Below are positions 25,920 through 33,275 of a stretch of 60,252 bases of DNA, piece after piece (positions within the stretch are counted from its first letter, which is position 1; each line of letters begins with the position of its first letter). The translations under genes and the position numbers were made by a program. Origin of the DNA: Pseudobdellovibrionaceae bacterium (lineage in GTDB: Bacteria > Bdellovibrionota > Bdellovibrionia > Bdellovibrionales > Bdellovibrionaceae); assembly GCA_019637875.1 (NCBI GenBank), contig JAHBUW010000020.1, positions 1 through 60,252 of the forward strand. The letters run 5' to 3'. The notes beneath the pieces were generated by a model. That model did no database searches, was not told where the DNA came from, and saw nothing but the letters and a program-made list of their open reading frames with translations.

Positions 25920-27256
25920 CCCCCATAGACAATGAACTCAACGAGTACAAAGACCTGGGCAAGGACTTCAGCGAGTCGTTCAAAGGTTTCTCGAAACTGA
26001 ACCGCGAAGACCGACTGCGCGAGCTCTACAAGATGGGCGTTCTGAGCGCGGACGACGTGCGCTTTCTGGATCGCGGCGGTTTGCAAGACCCCGCGCTCGG
26101 CGAAAAGTTCATCGAGAACGTCATCGGTTACTTCCAGCTGCCTTTGGGCGTGGTGACCAACTTCCGCATCGACGGCGAGGATCTGGTGATCCCGCTCGCG
26201 GTCGAAGAGACCTCCATCGTCGCCGCGGCCTCGAAAACCGCGAAGTGGATCCGTGAGTCGGGCCGCATCGAAACCTCGCAGATCGGTCAGACCATCATCG
26301 GCCAGATCCAGATCGCGAAAGTGAAGGACCTGGCGAAGCTCCGTCAGGTGATCGCGGCCCGCAAACAAGAGATGATCGACAACTCGAACCGTGAGGTCGC
26401 CTTCGGGCTGGTCCGTCGCGGCGGGGGCGTCAAAGACGTGACCCTGCGCGAGCTTCAGCGTCCCGACGGTCTGACCATGGCCGTGATCCACGTCCAGATG
26501 GATGCGGTGGACGCCATGGGCGCGAACATCATGAATCAGGTCTGCGAATACCTGAAACATCCGATTCAAGAGTGGACCGGTGAAACGGTCACGATGTGCA
26601 TTCTTTCGAACCTTGTGGATACGAAGCTCACCCGCGCGCGCGTGGTGATCGATAAAATCGACCCCGAGCTCGCCGAAAAAATCGAAGAGGCTTCGATCTT
26701 CGCGGAAATCGATCCGTACCGCGCGGCGACCGGGAACAAAGGCGTCTTGAACGGCATGGACCCGATTTTGATCGCGACCGGCAACGACTGGCGTGCGGTC
26801 GAAGCGGGCGTGCACGCTTACGCGTCCCGCGACGGTCAGTACCGTTCGATCACGAAGTGGCGCCGTCAGGGCACGTCGCTCGTGGGTGAACTTATCGCGC
26901 CGATCATCGTCGGCACCGTGGGGGGCGTCACCACGCTTCATCCGACCGCGAAGCTTTCGCTGCGGATGATGGGCTCGCCCTCGGCCGCACGGCTTTCGCA
27001 GATCATCGCGAGCGTCGGGCTGGTTCAGAATTTGGGTGCGCTGAAAGCGCTCACGACCGTCGGGATCATCGAAGGTCACATGAAGCTGCATATCAAAAAC
27101 CTCTCTTTGGGCGCGGGTGCGGAAGAGAAAGAAATGCCGTCCATGGTCAGTCGTCTGGAAGAGATTCTGGCACTGAAAAAACGCATTTCGCTGTCGAACG
27201 CGATCGAAGTTTTGAAAGAGATCCGGGCCACGAAGCCCGTCATCACACCGCAGTAA
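25910..27256 (+). CDS. mvaA: Hydroxymethylglutaryl-CoA reductase (class II-like)
   Basis: The enzyme reduces HMG-CoA to mevalonate, or may run in reverse. Catalytic features of HMG-CoA reductases are visible: the Glu in EKFIENVIGYFQLPLG near residue 66, the Lys in GNKGVLNG near 277, the Asp in the DAMGANIMN region near 201, and the His in GHMKLH near 387. The cofactor loop GTVGGVTT is present. Length (448) and the absence of membrane segments fit soluble bacterial class II enzymes. ATG 25910 has GGGAG seven bases upstream; GTG 25904 in the same frame is less likely. The position before kinases and decarboxylase implies a biosynthetic role. Confidence 0.92.
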   Translation: MDLTPIDNELNEYKDLGKDFSESFKGFSKLNREDRLRELYKMGVLSADDVRFLDRGGLQDPALGEKFIENVIGYFQLPLGVVTNFRIDGEDLVIPLAVEETSIVAAASKTAKWIRESGRIETSQIGQTIIGQIQIAKVKDLAKLRQVIAARKQEMIDNSNREVAFGLVRRGGGVKDVTLRELQRPDGLTMAVIHVQMDAVDAMGANIMNQVCEYLKHPIQEWTGETVTMCILSNLVDTKLTRARVVIDKIDPELAEKIEEASIFAEIDPYRAATGNKGVLNGMDPILIATGNDWRAVEAGVHAYASRDGQYRSITKWRRQGTSLVGELIAPIIVGTVGGVTTLHPTAKLSLRMMGSPSAARLSQIIASVGLVQNLGALKALTTVGIIEGHMKLHIKNLSLGAGAEEKEMPSMVSRLEEILALKKRISLSNAIEVLKEIRATKPVITPQ

Positions 27257-27265
27257 GGGGGCGCG

Positions 27266-28195
27266 ATGATGATCAGTCTGTCCGCTCCGGGAAAGACCTT
27301 CCTGTGCGGTGAATATCTGGCACTCAACGGCGGGCCTGCGGTTTTGATCGCGAGTGAGCCGCGTTTTCGTTTGGAGGTCCGTGCGGGAACGGGCCAGCAT
27401 CCATTTCATCCCGACAGCCCCGCGGGCCGTTATCTAGCGGCGAACGCGGCGGCCTTCGCCAGCTACGATTTGAAATTCATCGATCCCTACAAGACGGGAG
27501 GCTTCGGCGGCTCCACGGCCGAGTTTCTGCTCGTCCGCGCCCTTCATCAGTTCGGGGCCGGCGTGATGACCGAGCATCAGCTGGATCTGGACGTGCGCGC
27601 GGCGTGGAACGAGTACCGTGAGCTGCATGCGGGCGCCGCCCTTCCGCCGAGCGGGGCGGATCTGGTGGGGCAGGCCTGCGGCTTGGTGACGGCGTTTGAG
27701 CGCCGCACGGGGAAGATTCAGGTTTTCACTTGGCCCTTCCAGAATCTGGGCTTCGTTCTTTTCAAAACCGCGATCAAACTTCCCACGCATACTCATCTGC
27801 AGGACTTTGCGAAAGCTGAGGTCGCGGAAAGTCTGGAAGTGCTGGAGCCTGCCTGCCAACGGGTTTGGGATGGTCTGCGCAAATCCAGCGAAGGTCAGTT
27901 CTTGATCGGCCTCAATGAAGTGACTCGTCATCTTGAAAATCTGGGTTTGCAATCCGATGAGGTGCGTCCGCGCACCAAGGCGCTGCGCCAGGTTCCGGGG
28001 ATTCGCGCGGCGAAGGGTTGCGGCGCCATGGGCGCGGACGTCGTGCTGGTCGTTTTTGATCAGCGCGAGATCCGTCGTCACGAAGTGCTCGAGGCCGGAC
28101 GCGCGCAGGACCTGGTCCCCGTGGCCACCGAAAATGAACTGGGGTTGGGACTCGAAAAAGACCCCGCGCAAAAACCGAAGGAGATCCATCCGTGA
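27266..28195 (+). CDS. mvaK2: GHMP kinase, probable phosphomevalonate kinase
   Basis: The 309-residue protein is a GHMP-superfamily kinase: APGKTFLCGEYLALNGGPAV at the N terminus (substrate loop), GGFGGSTAEFLL near 77-88 (ATP loop, with Phe-Gly-Gly in place of the common G-L-G-S-S), and KGCGAMGADVVLVV near the C terminus (motif 3). With mevalonate kinase and diphosphomevalonate decarboxylase encoded next, the missing step is phosphorylation of phosphomevalonate, so that role is assigned by context. A second ATG follows immediately. The last bases overlap mvaD in a GTGA junction. Confidence 0.8.
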   Translation: MMISLSAPGKTFLCGEYLALNGGPAVLIASEPRFRLEVRAGTGQHPFHPDSPAGRYLAANAAAFASYDLKFIDPYKTGGFGGSTAEFLLVRALHQFGAGVMTEHQLDLDVRAAWNEYRELHAGAALPPSGADLVGQACGLVTAFERRTGKIQVFTWPFQNLGFVLFKTAIKLPTHTHLQDFAKAEVAESLEVLEPACQRVWDGLRKSSEGQFLIGLNEVTRHLENLGLQSDEVRPRTKALRQVPGIRAAKGCGAMGADVVLVVFDQREIRRHEVLEAGRAQDLVPVATENELGLGLEKDPAQKPKEIHP

Positions 28196-29172
28196 AAGTC
28201 GTCGCGACGGCCCCCAGCAACATCGCCTTGATCAAGTACATGGGGAAAACCGATACGCTGGACAACTTGCCCGCGAACTCCTCGCTGTCGTGGACGCTGG
28301 AGTCTTTGCGTTCGACCGTGGAGATGGAATACGTCGAGGGACTGAGCGCCGATGAATGGGCGCCGTTGGATGGGGAAAAACTCGAACTCAGTGAAACGGG
28401 CCGCGCGAAATTTCTGAAGCACGTCGCGCGCGTGAAGGCCGAAGCCGGGGTCACCGGGAATTTCCGCGTGCGCTCGGCGAACAACTTTCCCTCGGACTGC
28501 GGGATCGCCTCGTCGGCTTCGAGTTTCGCGGCCTTGACGAAGGCTTGTTATCAGATCTTTGAGGCCCTGGATACGAACTACCAAGCCCCTTCGGTACGTG
28601 AGCAGGCCGAGATGTCGCGGAAGGGCTCGGGCTCGAGCTGCCGCTCGTTCTTCGCCCCTTGGGCGATGTGGACCCGCGAAGGCGTGCGTCCCCTGGAACT
28701 TCCCGTGCAGCGGATGGTCCACCAGGTCGCGATCTTGAATACCGCGAAGAAGGAAGTCTCTTCTTCGGATGCGCACAAACGTTGCGTGACGAGCCTTTTG
28801 TTTAAGGGACGTCCCCAGCGCGCGGAAGAACGTCTGGCGGAGTTCATGCAGGCTTTGCGCAAGAACGACTGGCCGCGCGCCTTCGACATCACCTGGGCGG
28901 AATTCCAAGACATGCACGCCCTGTTCGAGACCTCGCAGCCCGCTTTCGGTTACTGGCATCCCGACAGTGTGAAGGTGCTGGCTTTAACTCGTGAGTATTG
29001 GCGCGAGCAAAAAGATGGCCCCTTGGTCACCATGGATGCGGGTGCGAACGTGCATCTTCTGTGGCGTGCGGACCAGGCCGCGAAAGCCGAGGCGTTCGGC
29101 TCGCATTTGGCCGAGGACTATCGCCTTCTTTCGACGGCGGCGGATGGTGCCTTCAAGGACTCGCGCGCGTGA
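28192..29172 (+). CDS. mvaD: Diphosphomevalonate decarboxylase
   Basis: The enzyme converts diphosphomevalonate to isopentenyl diphosphate with ATP. Diagnostic motifs are APSNIALIKYMGK at residues 6-18, NNFPSDCGIASSASSFAALT (ATP loop) near 101-120, and SRKGSGSSCRS near 142-152 with the substrate-binding Ser/Arg residues. Further on come HPDSVKVLALTR and TMDAGANVHLL containing the catalytic Asp. Length (326) is typical. It starts with GTG overlapping the TGA of the upstream kinase and ends in a GTGA overlap with mvaK1. Confidence 0.93.
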   Translation: MKVVATAPSNIALIKYMGKTDTLDNLPANSSLSWTLESLRSTVEMEYVEGLSADEWAPLDGEKLELSETGRAKFLKHVARVKAEAGVTGNFRVRSANNFPSDCGIASSASSFAALTKACYQIFEALDTNYQAPSVREQAEMSRKGSGSSCRSFFAPWAMWTREGVRPLELPVQRMVHQVAILNTAKKEVSSSDAHKRCVTSLLFKGRPQRAEERLAEFMQALRKNDWPRAFDITWAEFQDMHALFETSQPAFGYWHPDSVKVLALTREYWREQKDGPLVTMDAGANVHLLWRADQAAKAEAFGSHLAEDYRLLSTAADGAFKDSRA

Positions 29173-30071
29173 GTTTTAAGTTCAAACACGAATTCGAAAC
29201 GACCACGACCGGCAAGTGGATCATGATCGGCGAGCACGCGGTTTTGCGTGGATCGCCGGCTTTGGTTTTTCCGCTGTCGTCGGCGACCATGCATTTTCGT
29301 TTCACGCCGAATGCCAAAGGCGACATCTCGCTGAAGTTGTCCGGTCCCCATGGTCCGGAGCTGGAACTTCTGTTCTGGGGCGTTTTGGAAAAGGCCTGCG
29401 CGATGACGGGTCTTCACCGCAGTGAACTTTCGGGTGAGCTCGAGATCGAAAGCCGCATTCCCGTCGGTGCGGGGATGGGTGCCTCGGCGGCTTTTTGCGT
29501 GGCCGTGGCGCGTTGGTTCTCGGTCGAAGGTTACGTCGCCGAGTCCGAGATCGAAAACTTCGGCCGTCAGCTGGAGGATCTGTTCCACGGCGAGAGCTCG
29601 GGACTCGATATCGCGGTCGTGCACGGCGGAAAGCCTATCCGTTTCACGCGCGCGGGTGAGCGCAAGCCGCTTCATTTGCAGTGGAATCCGAAGTGCTATC
29701 TGTCCTACTCGGGCCAGCGTGGCGTCACGCGCGAATGCGTGAATCAGGTCAAAGACCTGGGGTTGAAAGATCCCGCGCGCGGCAAACAACTCGACGATCA
29801 GATGCGGGACGCGGTGGCGCTCGCGGAGTTCGCGCTGGGTCTTCCCGAGGCGGACGGACTCCCGCAGCTCGAGAAGGCTTTGGCGTCGGCGGCTTCGTGC
29901 TTTGAGCAGTGGGGACTCGTCGATCGCCTCTCCGAATCCAAAATGAAAGATCTGAAGGCGCGCGGCGCCCAGGTCGTGAAGCCCACGGGCTCGGGTGGCG
30001 GCGGCTATCTTTTGTCGCTGTGGAAAGAGGCTCCCGCTCCGGCCGACGATCTCATCGCCTGCTTCCGTTAG
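29169..30071 (+). CDS. mvaK1: Mevalonate kinase (GHMP family)
   Basis: The enzyme phosphorylates mevalonate. From GTG 29169 it has 300 residues with GKWIMIGEHAVLRGSPALVFP (start of the mevalonate-kinase motif), IPVGAGMGASAAFCVAVARW (ATP loop, motif 2), GESSGLDIAVVHGG with the catalytic Asp, and KPTGSGGGGYLLSLW (motif 3). The frame is open much further upstream to 28998, but that part lies within mvaD. The GTGA overlap fixes the start. It is the last gene of the mevalonate set. Confidence 0.9.
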   Translation: MSFKFKHEFETTTTGKWIMIGEHAVLRGSPALVFPLSSATMHFRFTPNAKGDISLKLSGPHGPELELLFWGVLEKACAMTGLHRSELSGELEIESRIPVGAGMGASAAFCVAVARWFSVEGYVAESEIENFGRQLEDLFHGESSGLDIAVVHGGKPIRFTRAGERKPLHLQWNPKCYLSYSGQRGVTRECVNQVKDLGLKDPARGKQLDDQMRDAVALAEFALGLPEADGLPQLEKALASAASCFEQWGLVDRLSESKMKDLKARGAQVVKPTGSGGGGYLLSLWKEAPAPADDLIACFR

Positions 30072-30137
30072 TTCCGTTCTTCACTTCGGTGCGGCGAACA
30101 TGTCATCCACTTGGACTTTGACGCAGTCGCGACACCC

Positions 30138-30158
30138 AAGGGTAGATGCTACCTTTTT
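30138..30158. terminator. Hairpin with T tract between mvaK1 and the SpoU gene; REP-related
   Basis: GGTAG-ATG-CTACC at 30141-30153, extendable with flanking AAG/CTT to an eight-pair stem with one G-U, is followed by TTTTTT. It can terminate the mevalonate transcript. The hairpin sequence is the same 12-mer found at the ends of the REP-like palindrome 14566-14620, so the terminator may have been recruited from that repeat family. Confidence 0.6.
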
Positions 30159-30961
30159 TCGCGGGAGCTGATTTCGTAAAGCGCGATCGAGGTCGCGACC
30201 GCGGCGTTGAGCGACTCGACCCCGTGCGTGGGGATCGTCAGTCGCGGGAGTTTTGTGAGCTCCGGGATGCCGGGGCCTTCTTCGCCGCAAACCAGATAGA
30301 GATTTTCGGGGAGTTGAGCTTGGCGCAGATTTTCGCCTTCGGTGTCGAGTACGAAGACCTGTTTTGCGAAGGGCGACGAGGCCCAGGCGTTCAGGCATTC
30401 GGAGAGTTTCGGTAGACGGGCGATCTCGAGATCGAGCGTCGCGCCTGCCGAGGCTTTCAGCGCCTTCGGCAGATAGGGCGACGCCGCGTCCGCCGTGAGC
30501 AGAAGCCGCCGCACGCCGAAGGCGCGCGCGCTGCGGGCGATGGCGCCCAGGTTCCGCGGGTCGCCGACGGGGCAGACGAGTTCGAAGCCCTTGGGCGCGG
30601 TCGAAGTGTCCTCGGTGCGGATTTCGGGAGTCCTCATAAGGAGCAGCGGGCCGTGGGTGCCCAACTCATCCAACTCTTCAAAAAGATGATCGGCGAGTTC
30701 GATCTCGGTGATGTCGAGGTGCGGCCGGCTCAGGCCGGCGGGCCAGGTGAAGCCGTGCTGGCCGCCCGCGCTTTTCGGCAAGAGGATCGAGCGGACGAGG
30801 TTCGCGCCGGGGCCTGCGAGTCGCTCGGCAATGAGCTTGCGGCCGCTCAGGATCAGCTCACCTTCGGCTTTGATGCCCTTGCTGCTCAGGAGCGACGCCA
30901 GTCGTTTGAAGGTCGCGTTGGCGGGGCTTTCGATTTCGAGTTTGCGGCGCGGACGTTCCAT
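30149..30961 (-). CDS. TrmH/SpoU-family RNA methyltransferase
   Basis: The protein (270 residues) belongs to the SPOUT class that 2'-O-methylates ribose in rRNA or tRNA. An N-terminal substrate-binding domain (KRLASLLSSKGIKAEG, then LILSGRKLIAERL) precedes the knotted catalytic domain. The three SpoU motifs are visible: GDPRNLGAIARSARAFG with catalytic Asn/Arg, LYLVCGEEGPGIPEL, and IPTHGVESLNAAVATSIALY. It is separated from rsmG by nine bases and may be co-transcribed with it. The RNA target cannot be told from sequence alone. Confidence 0.88.
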   Translation of the reverse strand: MERPRRKLEIESPANATFKRLASLLSSKGIKAEGELILSGRKLIAERLAGPGANLVRSILLPKSAGGQHGFTWPAGLSRPHLDITEIELADHLFEELDELGTHGPLLLMRTPEIRTEDTSTAPKGFELVCPVGDPRNLGAIARSARAFGVRRLLLTADAASPYLPKALKASAGATLDLEIARLPKLSECLNAWASSPFAKQVFVLDTEGENLRQAQLPENLYLVCGEEGPGIPELTKLPRLTIPTHGVESLNAAVATSIALYEISSREKR

Positions 30962-30970
30962 ATGCGGCGA

Positions 30971-32140
30971 TTATCCCAGGTGAGTTTTGAATTTCGCAAG
31001 CCAGCGGGCGTCGGCGCGCAGCTCATCCGAAGTTTCGCCCATCCAGGGTTCGTCGTCGGGGTTCGGGAAGTCGTGGGCTTTGATCTTCTCAAAGACGACG
31101 AGGCGGCGGGGGAGGCCCGACTCGGGCAGTTCGTACTCGATGTCTTCGACGAGTTTGTAGTGTTCGGCGAGTTCGGTTTGCGCTTGGGCGACCTCGGGGC
31201 CGACGTTCGGTCCCTTCATGAAGTAGACGCGGCCCCCGGTGGACAGGCAGTTGCGCACGTTGCGGAGCGTGTTCCCGACGTCTTCCACGGCGCGGGTGAT
31301 GACGCCGTTCACGGGGTAGAAGGTCCACTCGTTGACGTTGCGGCCCAGGATCGGAAGCTGTTTGAGTTCCAGGTCTTCGCGGACTTCCTTCAGGAACTCC
31401 ACGCGCTTTTGCACGCCCTCGGCGAGGACGATTTTTTCGTCCGGGAATTGGATTTTCAGCGGGATGCCGGGAAGTCCGGGGCCGGTTCCCAGATCCATCA
31501 GGGGGAACTTCAGCTTTGTGAGCCGGGCGACCATGAGGCAGTCCACGAAATGTTTGAGGCCCACCTCACGCAGGGTGAGGAGCCGGGTCATATTGACCTC
31601 GTTCTGCTTCAGCATCAGGAGTCGGTAGTACTGCGCGAGCTGGCGGCGCTTCGCGTGGGGGAAGTCCCCGAGCCCGTGGTTGCGGAACAGATCGTAGAGG
31701 CGGTCGTTGGCCTCTTCGAGTTCGAAGATCTGGTCGGCGCGTCGGTGGGAGCCTCGCGCACCGCTCGGGTGCTGGCCTCGCGTGCCGCTCGGGTGGGAGC
31801 CTCGCGCGCCACTGGTGCGGGGGCTGCCGCCGGGGCCTTGATCCGAGCCCGCGCCGGTGTCCGTCGGGCGGGCATAGGTCTTTCCGGTCAGGGCGGGATG
31901 ACGTCCTTTCGGGCGGTCGACGGGTGCGCTTTTGCTGCTTGCCGCGGACGCGTTGTGGGCCGATTTACTTCCGGCGCCGGAAGTAGATTCTGGGCGCGAG
32001 CCCTCAGTTCCTTGGAGCTGACGCGAATTTGGGCGGGCAGAGCCGACCGAATCGGCGGCGCCCGACGGTCCCAGTCCTTTACCGGCCTTCTGGCGGCGGG
32101 TTTTGTAGGGCGAGATGTTGGTTTTGTTTTTGTGCGCCAT
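30971..32140 (-). CDS. rsmG: 16S rRNA (guanine-527-N7) methyltransferase RsmG with a long basic N-terminal extension
   Basis: RsmG methylates G527 of 16S rRNA. The C-terminal 250 residues are a normal GidB domain: LLMLKQNEVNMTRLL, PLMDLGTGPGLPGIPL (AdoMet loop), VLAEGVQKRVEFLKE and VNGVITRAVEDV. The first 140 or so residues are unlike the family. They are rich in Gly, Ser, Arg, Lys and His, with a nine- to ten-residue repeat (SGARGSHP, SGTRGQHP, SGARGSH) at about 110-135. Such an extension may help RNA or ribosome binding. A 20-bp palindrome related to the REP-like repeats lies in this part of the gene. Confidence 0.88.
   Translation of the reverse strand: MAHKNKTNISPYKTRRQKAGKGLGPSGAADSVGSARPNSRQLQGTEGSRPESTSGAGSKSAHNASAASSKSAPVDRPKGRHPALTGKTYARPTDTGAGSDQGPGGSPRTSGARGSHPSGTRGQHPSGARGSHRRADQIFELEEANDRLYDLFRNHGLGDFPHAKRRQLAQYYRLLMLKQNEVNMTRLLTLREVGLKHFVDCLMVARLTKLKFPLMDLGTGPGLPGIPLKIQFPDEKIVLAEGVQKRVEFLKEVREDLELKQLPILGRNVNEWTFYPVNGVITRAVEDVGNTLRNVRNCLSTGGRVYFMKGPNVGPEVAQAQTELAEHYKLVEDIEYELPESGLPRRLVVFEKIKAHDFPNPDDEPWMGETSDELRADARWLAKFKTHLG
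31966..31985. repeat. REP-related palindrome inside the rsmG extension
   Basis: TACTTCCGGC followed by GCCGGAAGTA forms a perfect 20-bp palindrome. Its TACTTCCGG half resembles the CTACTTTCCGG half of the extragenic copies at 14566 and 24130. It lies in frame in the low-complexity N-terminal part of rsmG, where it encodes SGAGSK-type residues. The relationship is suggestive only. Confidence 0.4.
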
Positions 32141-32185
32141 GCGTTGTGTTGCTCATTCGAAATTCTTCAATGATACTTGCAAGCT

Positions 32186-33256
32186 ATGTCACAAAGTGAA
32201 AGTGGGCAAACAAAAGCCATGACCCTTCAAGCCGCCGCGGAATTCCTTCAAACCCTGAAATCGGAGGCGAGCTCGGCGTTTGAGAAGGCCGACAGCCGTA
32301 AATCCCTGTACGAATTCAAAGTCGAATTCCTGGGGAAAACCGGCAAACTCACGACCATCATGAAAGAGATGGCGGCCCTGCCGAAGGAAGAAAAACCCGC
32401 CTTCGGGAAAACCGTCAACGAGGTCAAAAGCGCCCTGGAGGAGCTGTACTCCCGCCGCGAGCAGGAGCTCGGTCAGAAAGAGATCGAGGCCCGCATGCTG
32501 GCGGAGGAGGTCGACCTGTCCCTGACGGCCGGCCCCGGCACCGCCGGCACCGAACACCCCGTGCAGAAGGTCATGAACGAGATCGTCTCGATCCTGTCGC
32601 GGGTCGGATACTCCTTGAAGCTCGGCCCCGCGGTCGAAAAAGACTACTACAACTTCGAAGCCCTGAACCTGCCGGCGGATCACCCCGCGCGCGATATGCA
32701 GGACACTTTCTTCGTGGATGACACCCACGTCCTGCGTACCCACACGAGCCCCGTCTGGTCGCGCGCGCTCGAGAAAGAGAAGCCCCCCTTCCGCATCCTG
32801 GGTGGGGGAGCGGTCTTCCGTGTCGATTCGGACATCTCGCACTTACCGCACTTCCATCAGTTCGAAGGCGTCTGCGTGGACGAGAAGGTCTCGATGGCCG
32901 ATCTGAAAGGCACGATCACGTTCTTCGTGCGCGAGTTCTTCGGGCCGGGTCTGAAAACCCGTTTCCGTCCCAGCTACTTCCCGTTCACCGAGCCTTCGGC
33001 CGAGGTCGACTGCACCTGCCCCGTTTGTCGCGGGAACGGCTGTCAGATGTGCAAACAGTCGGGCTGGATCGAGATCGGCGGCTGCGGACTCATTCACCCG
33101 AAGGTTTTTGAGAAAGCGAACCTCGAATATCCGAAGTGGCAGGGCTTCGCTTGGGGCTTCGGCGTCGAGCGCATGGCCATCATCAAGTACGGGATCGACG
33201 ACATCCGCCTGATTCCCGAAAACGACGTCCGCTTCCTGGGTCAGTTCCCCTCTTAA
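32186..33256 (+). CDS. pheS: Phenylalanyl-tRNA synthetase alpha subunit
   Basis: PheS carries the class II catalytic core that charges tRNA-Phe together with PheT. The N-terminal coiled coil (about 1-95) is followed by the core with [36 protein letters not shown] and the motif 3 segment [19 protein letters not shown] Cys-rich insertion [14 protein letters not shown] near residues 271-284, probably zinc-binding, is found in several delta-type lineages. ATG 32186 is chosen; TTG 32177 and ATG 32219 share the frame. It is 20 bases ahead of pheT. Confidence 0.95.
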   Translation: MSQSESGQTKAMTLQAAAEFLQTLKSEASSAFEKADSRKSLYEFKVEFLGKTGKLTTIMKEMAALPKEEKPAFGKTVNEVKSALEELYSRREQELGQKEIEARMLAEEVDLSLTAGPGTAGTEHPVQKVMNEIVSILSRVGYSLKLGPAVEKDYYNFEALNLPADHPARDMQDTFFVDDTHVLRTHTSPVWSRALEKEKPPFRILGGGAVFRVDSDISHLPHFHQFEGVCVDEKVSMADLKGTITFFVREFFGPGLKTRFRPSYFPFTEPSAEVDCTCPVCRGNGCQMCKQSGWIEIGGCGLIHPKVFEKANLEYPKWQGFAWGFGVERMAIIKYGIDDIRLIPENDVRFLGQFPS

Positions 33257-33275
33257 GGCGCAAAGGCAATCGAGT

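Noticed and set aside
28998-29168. Longer N terminus for mevalonate kinase
   Set aside because: This part lies in the mvaD coding region and reads as low-complexity sequence. The GTGA overlap at 29169 gives the standard N terminus.
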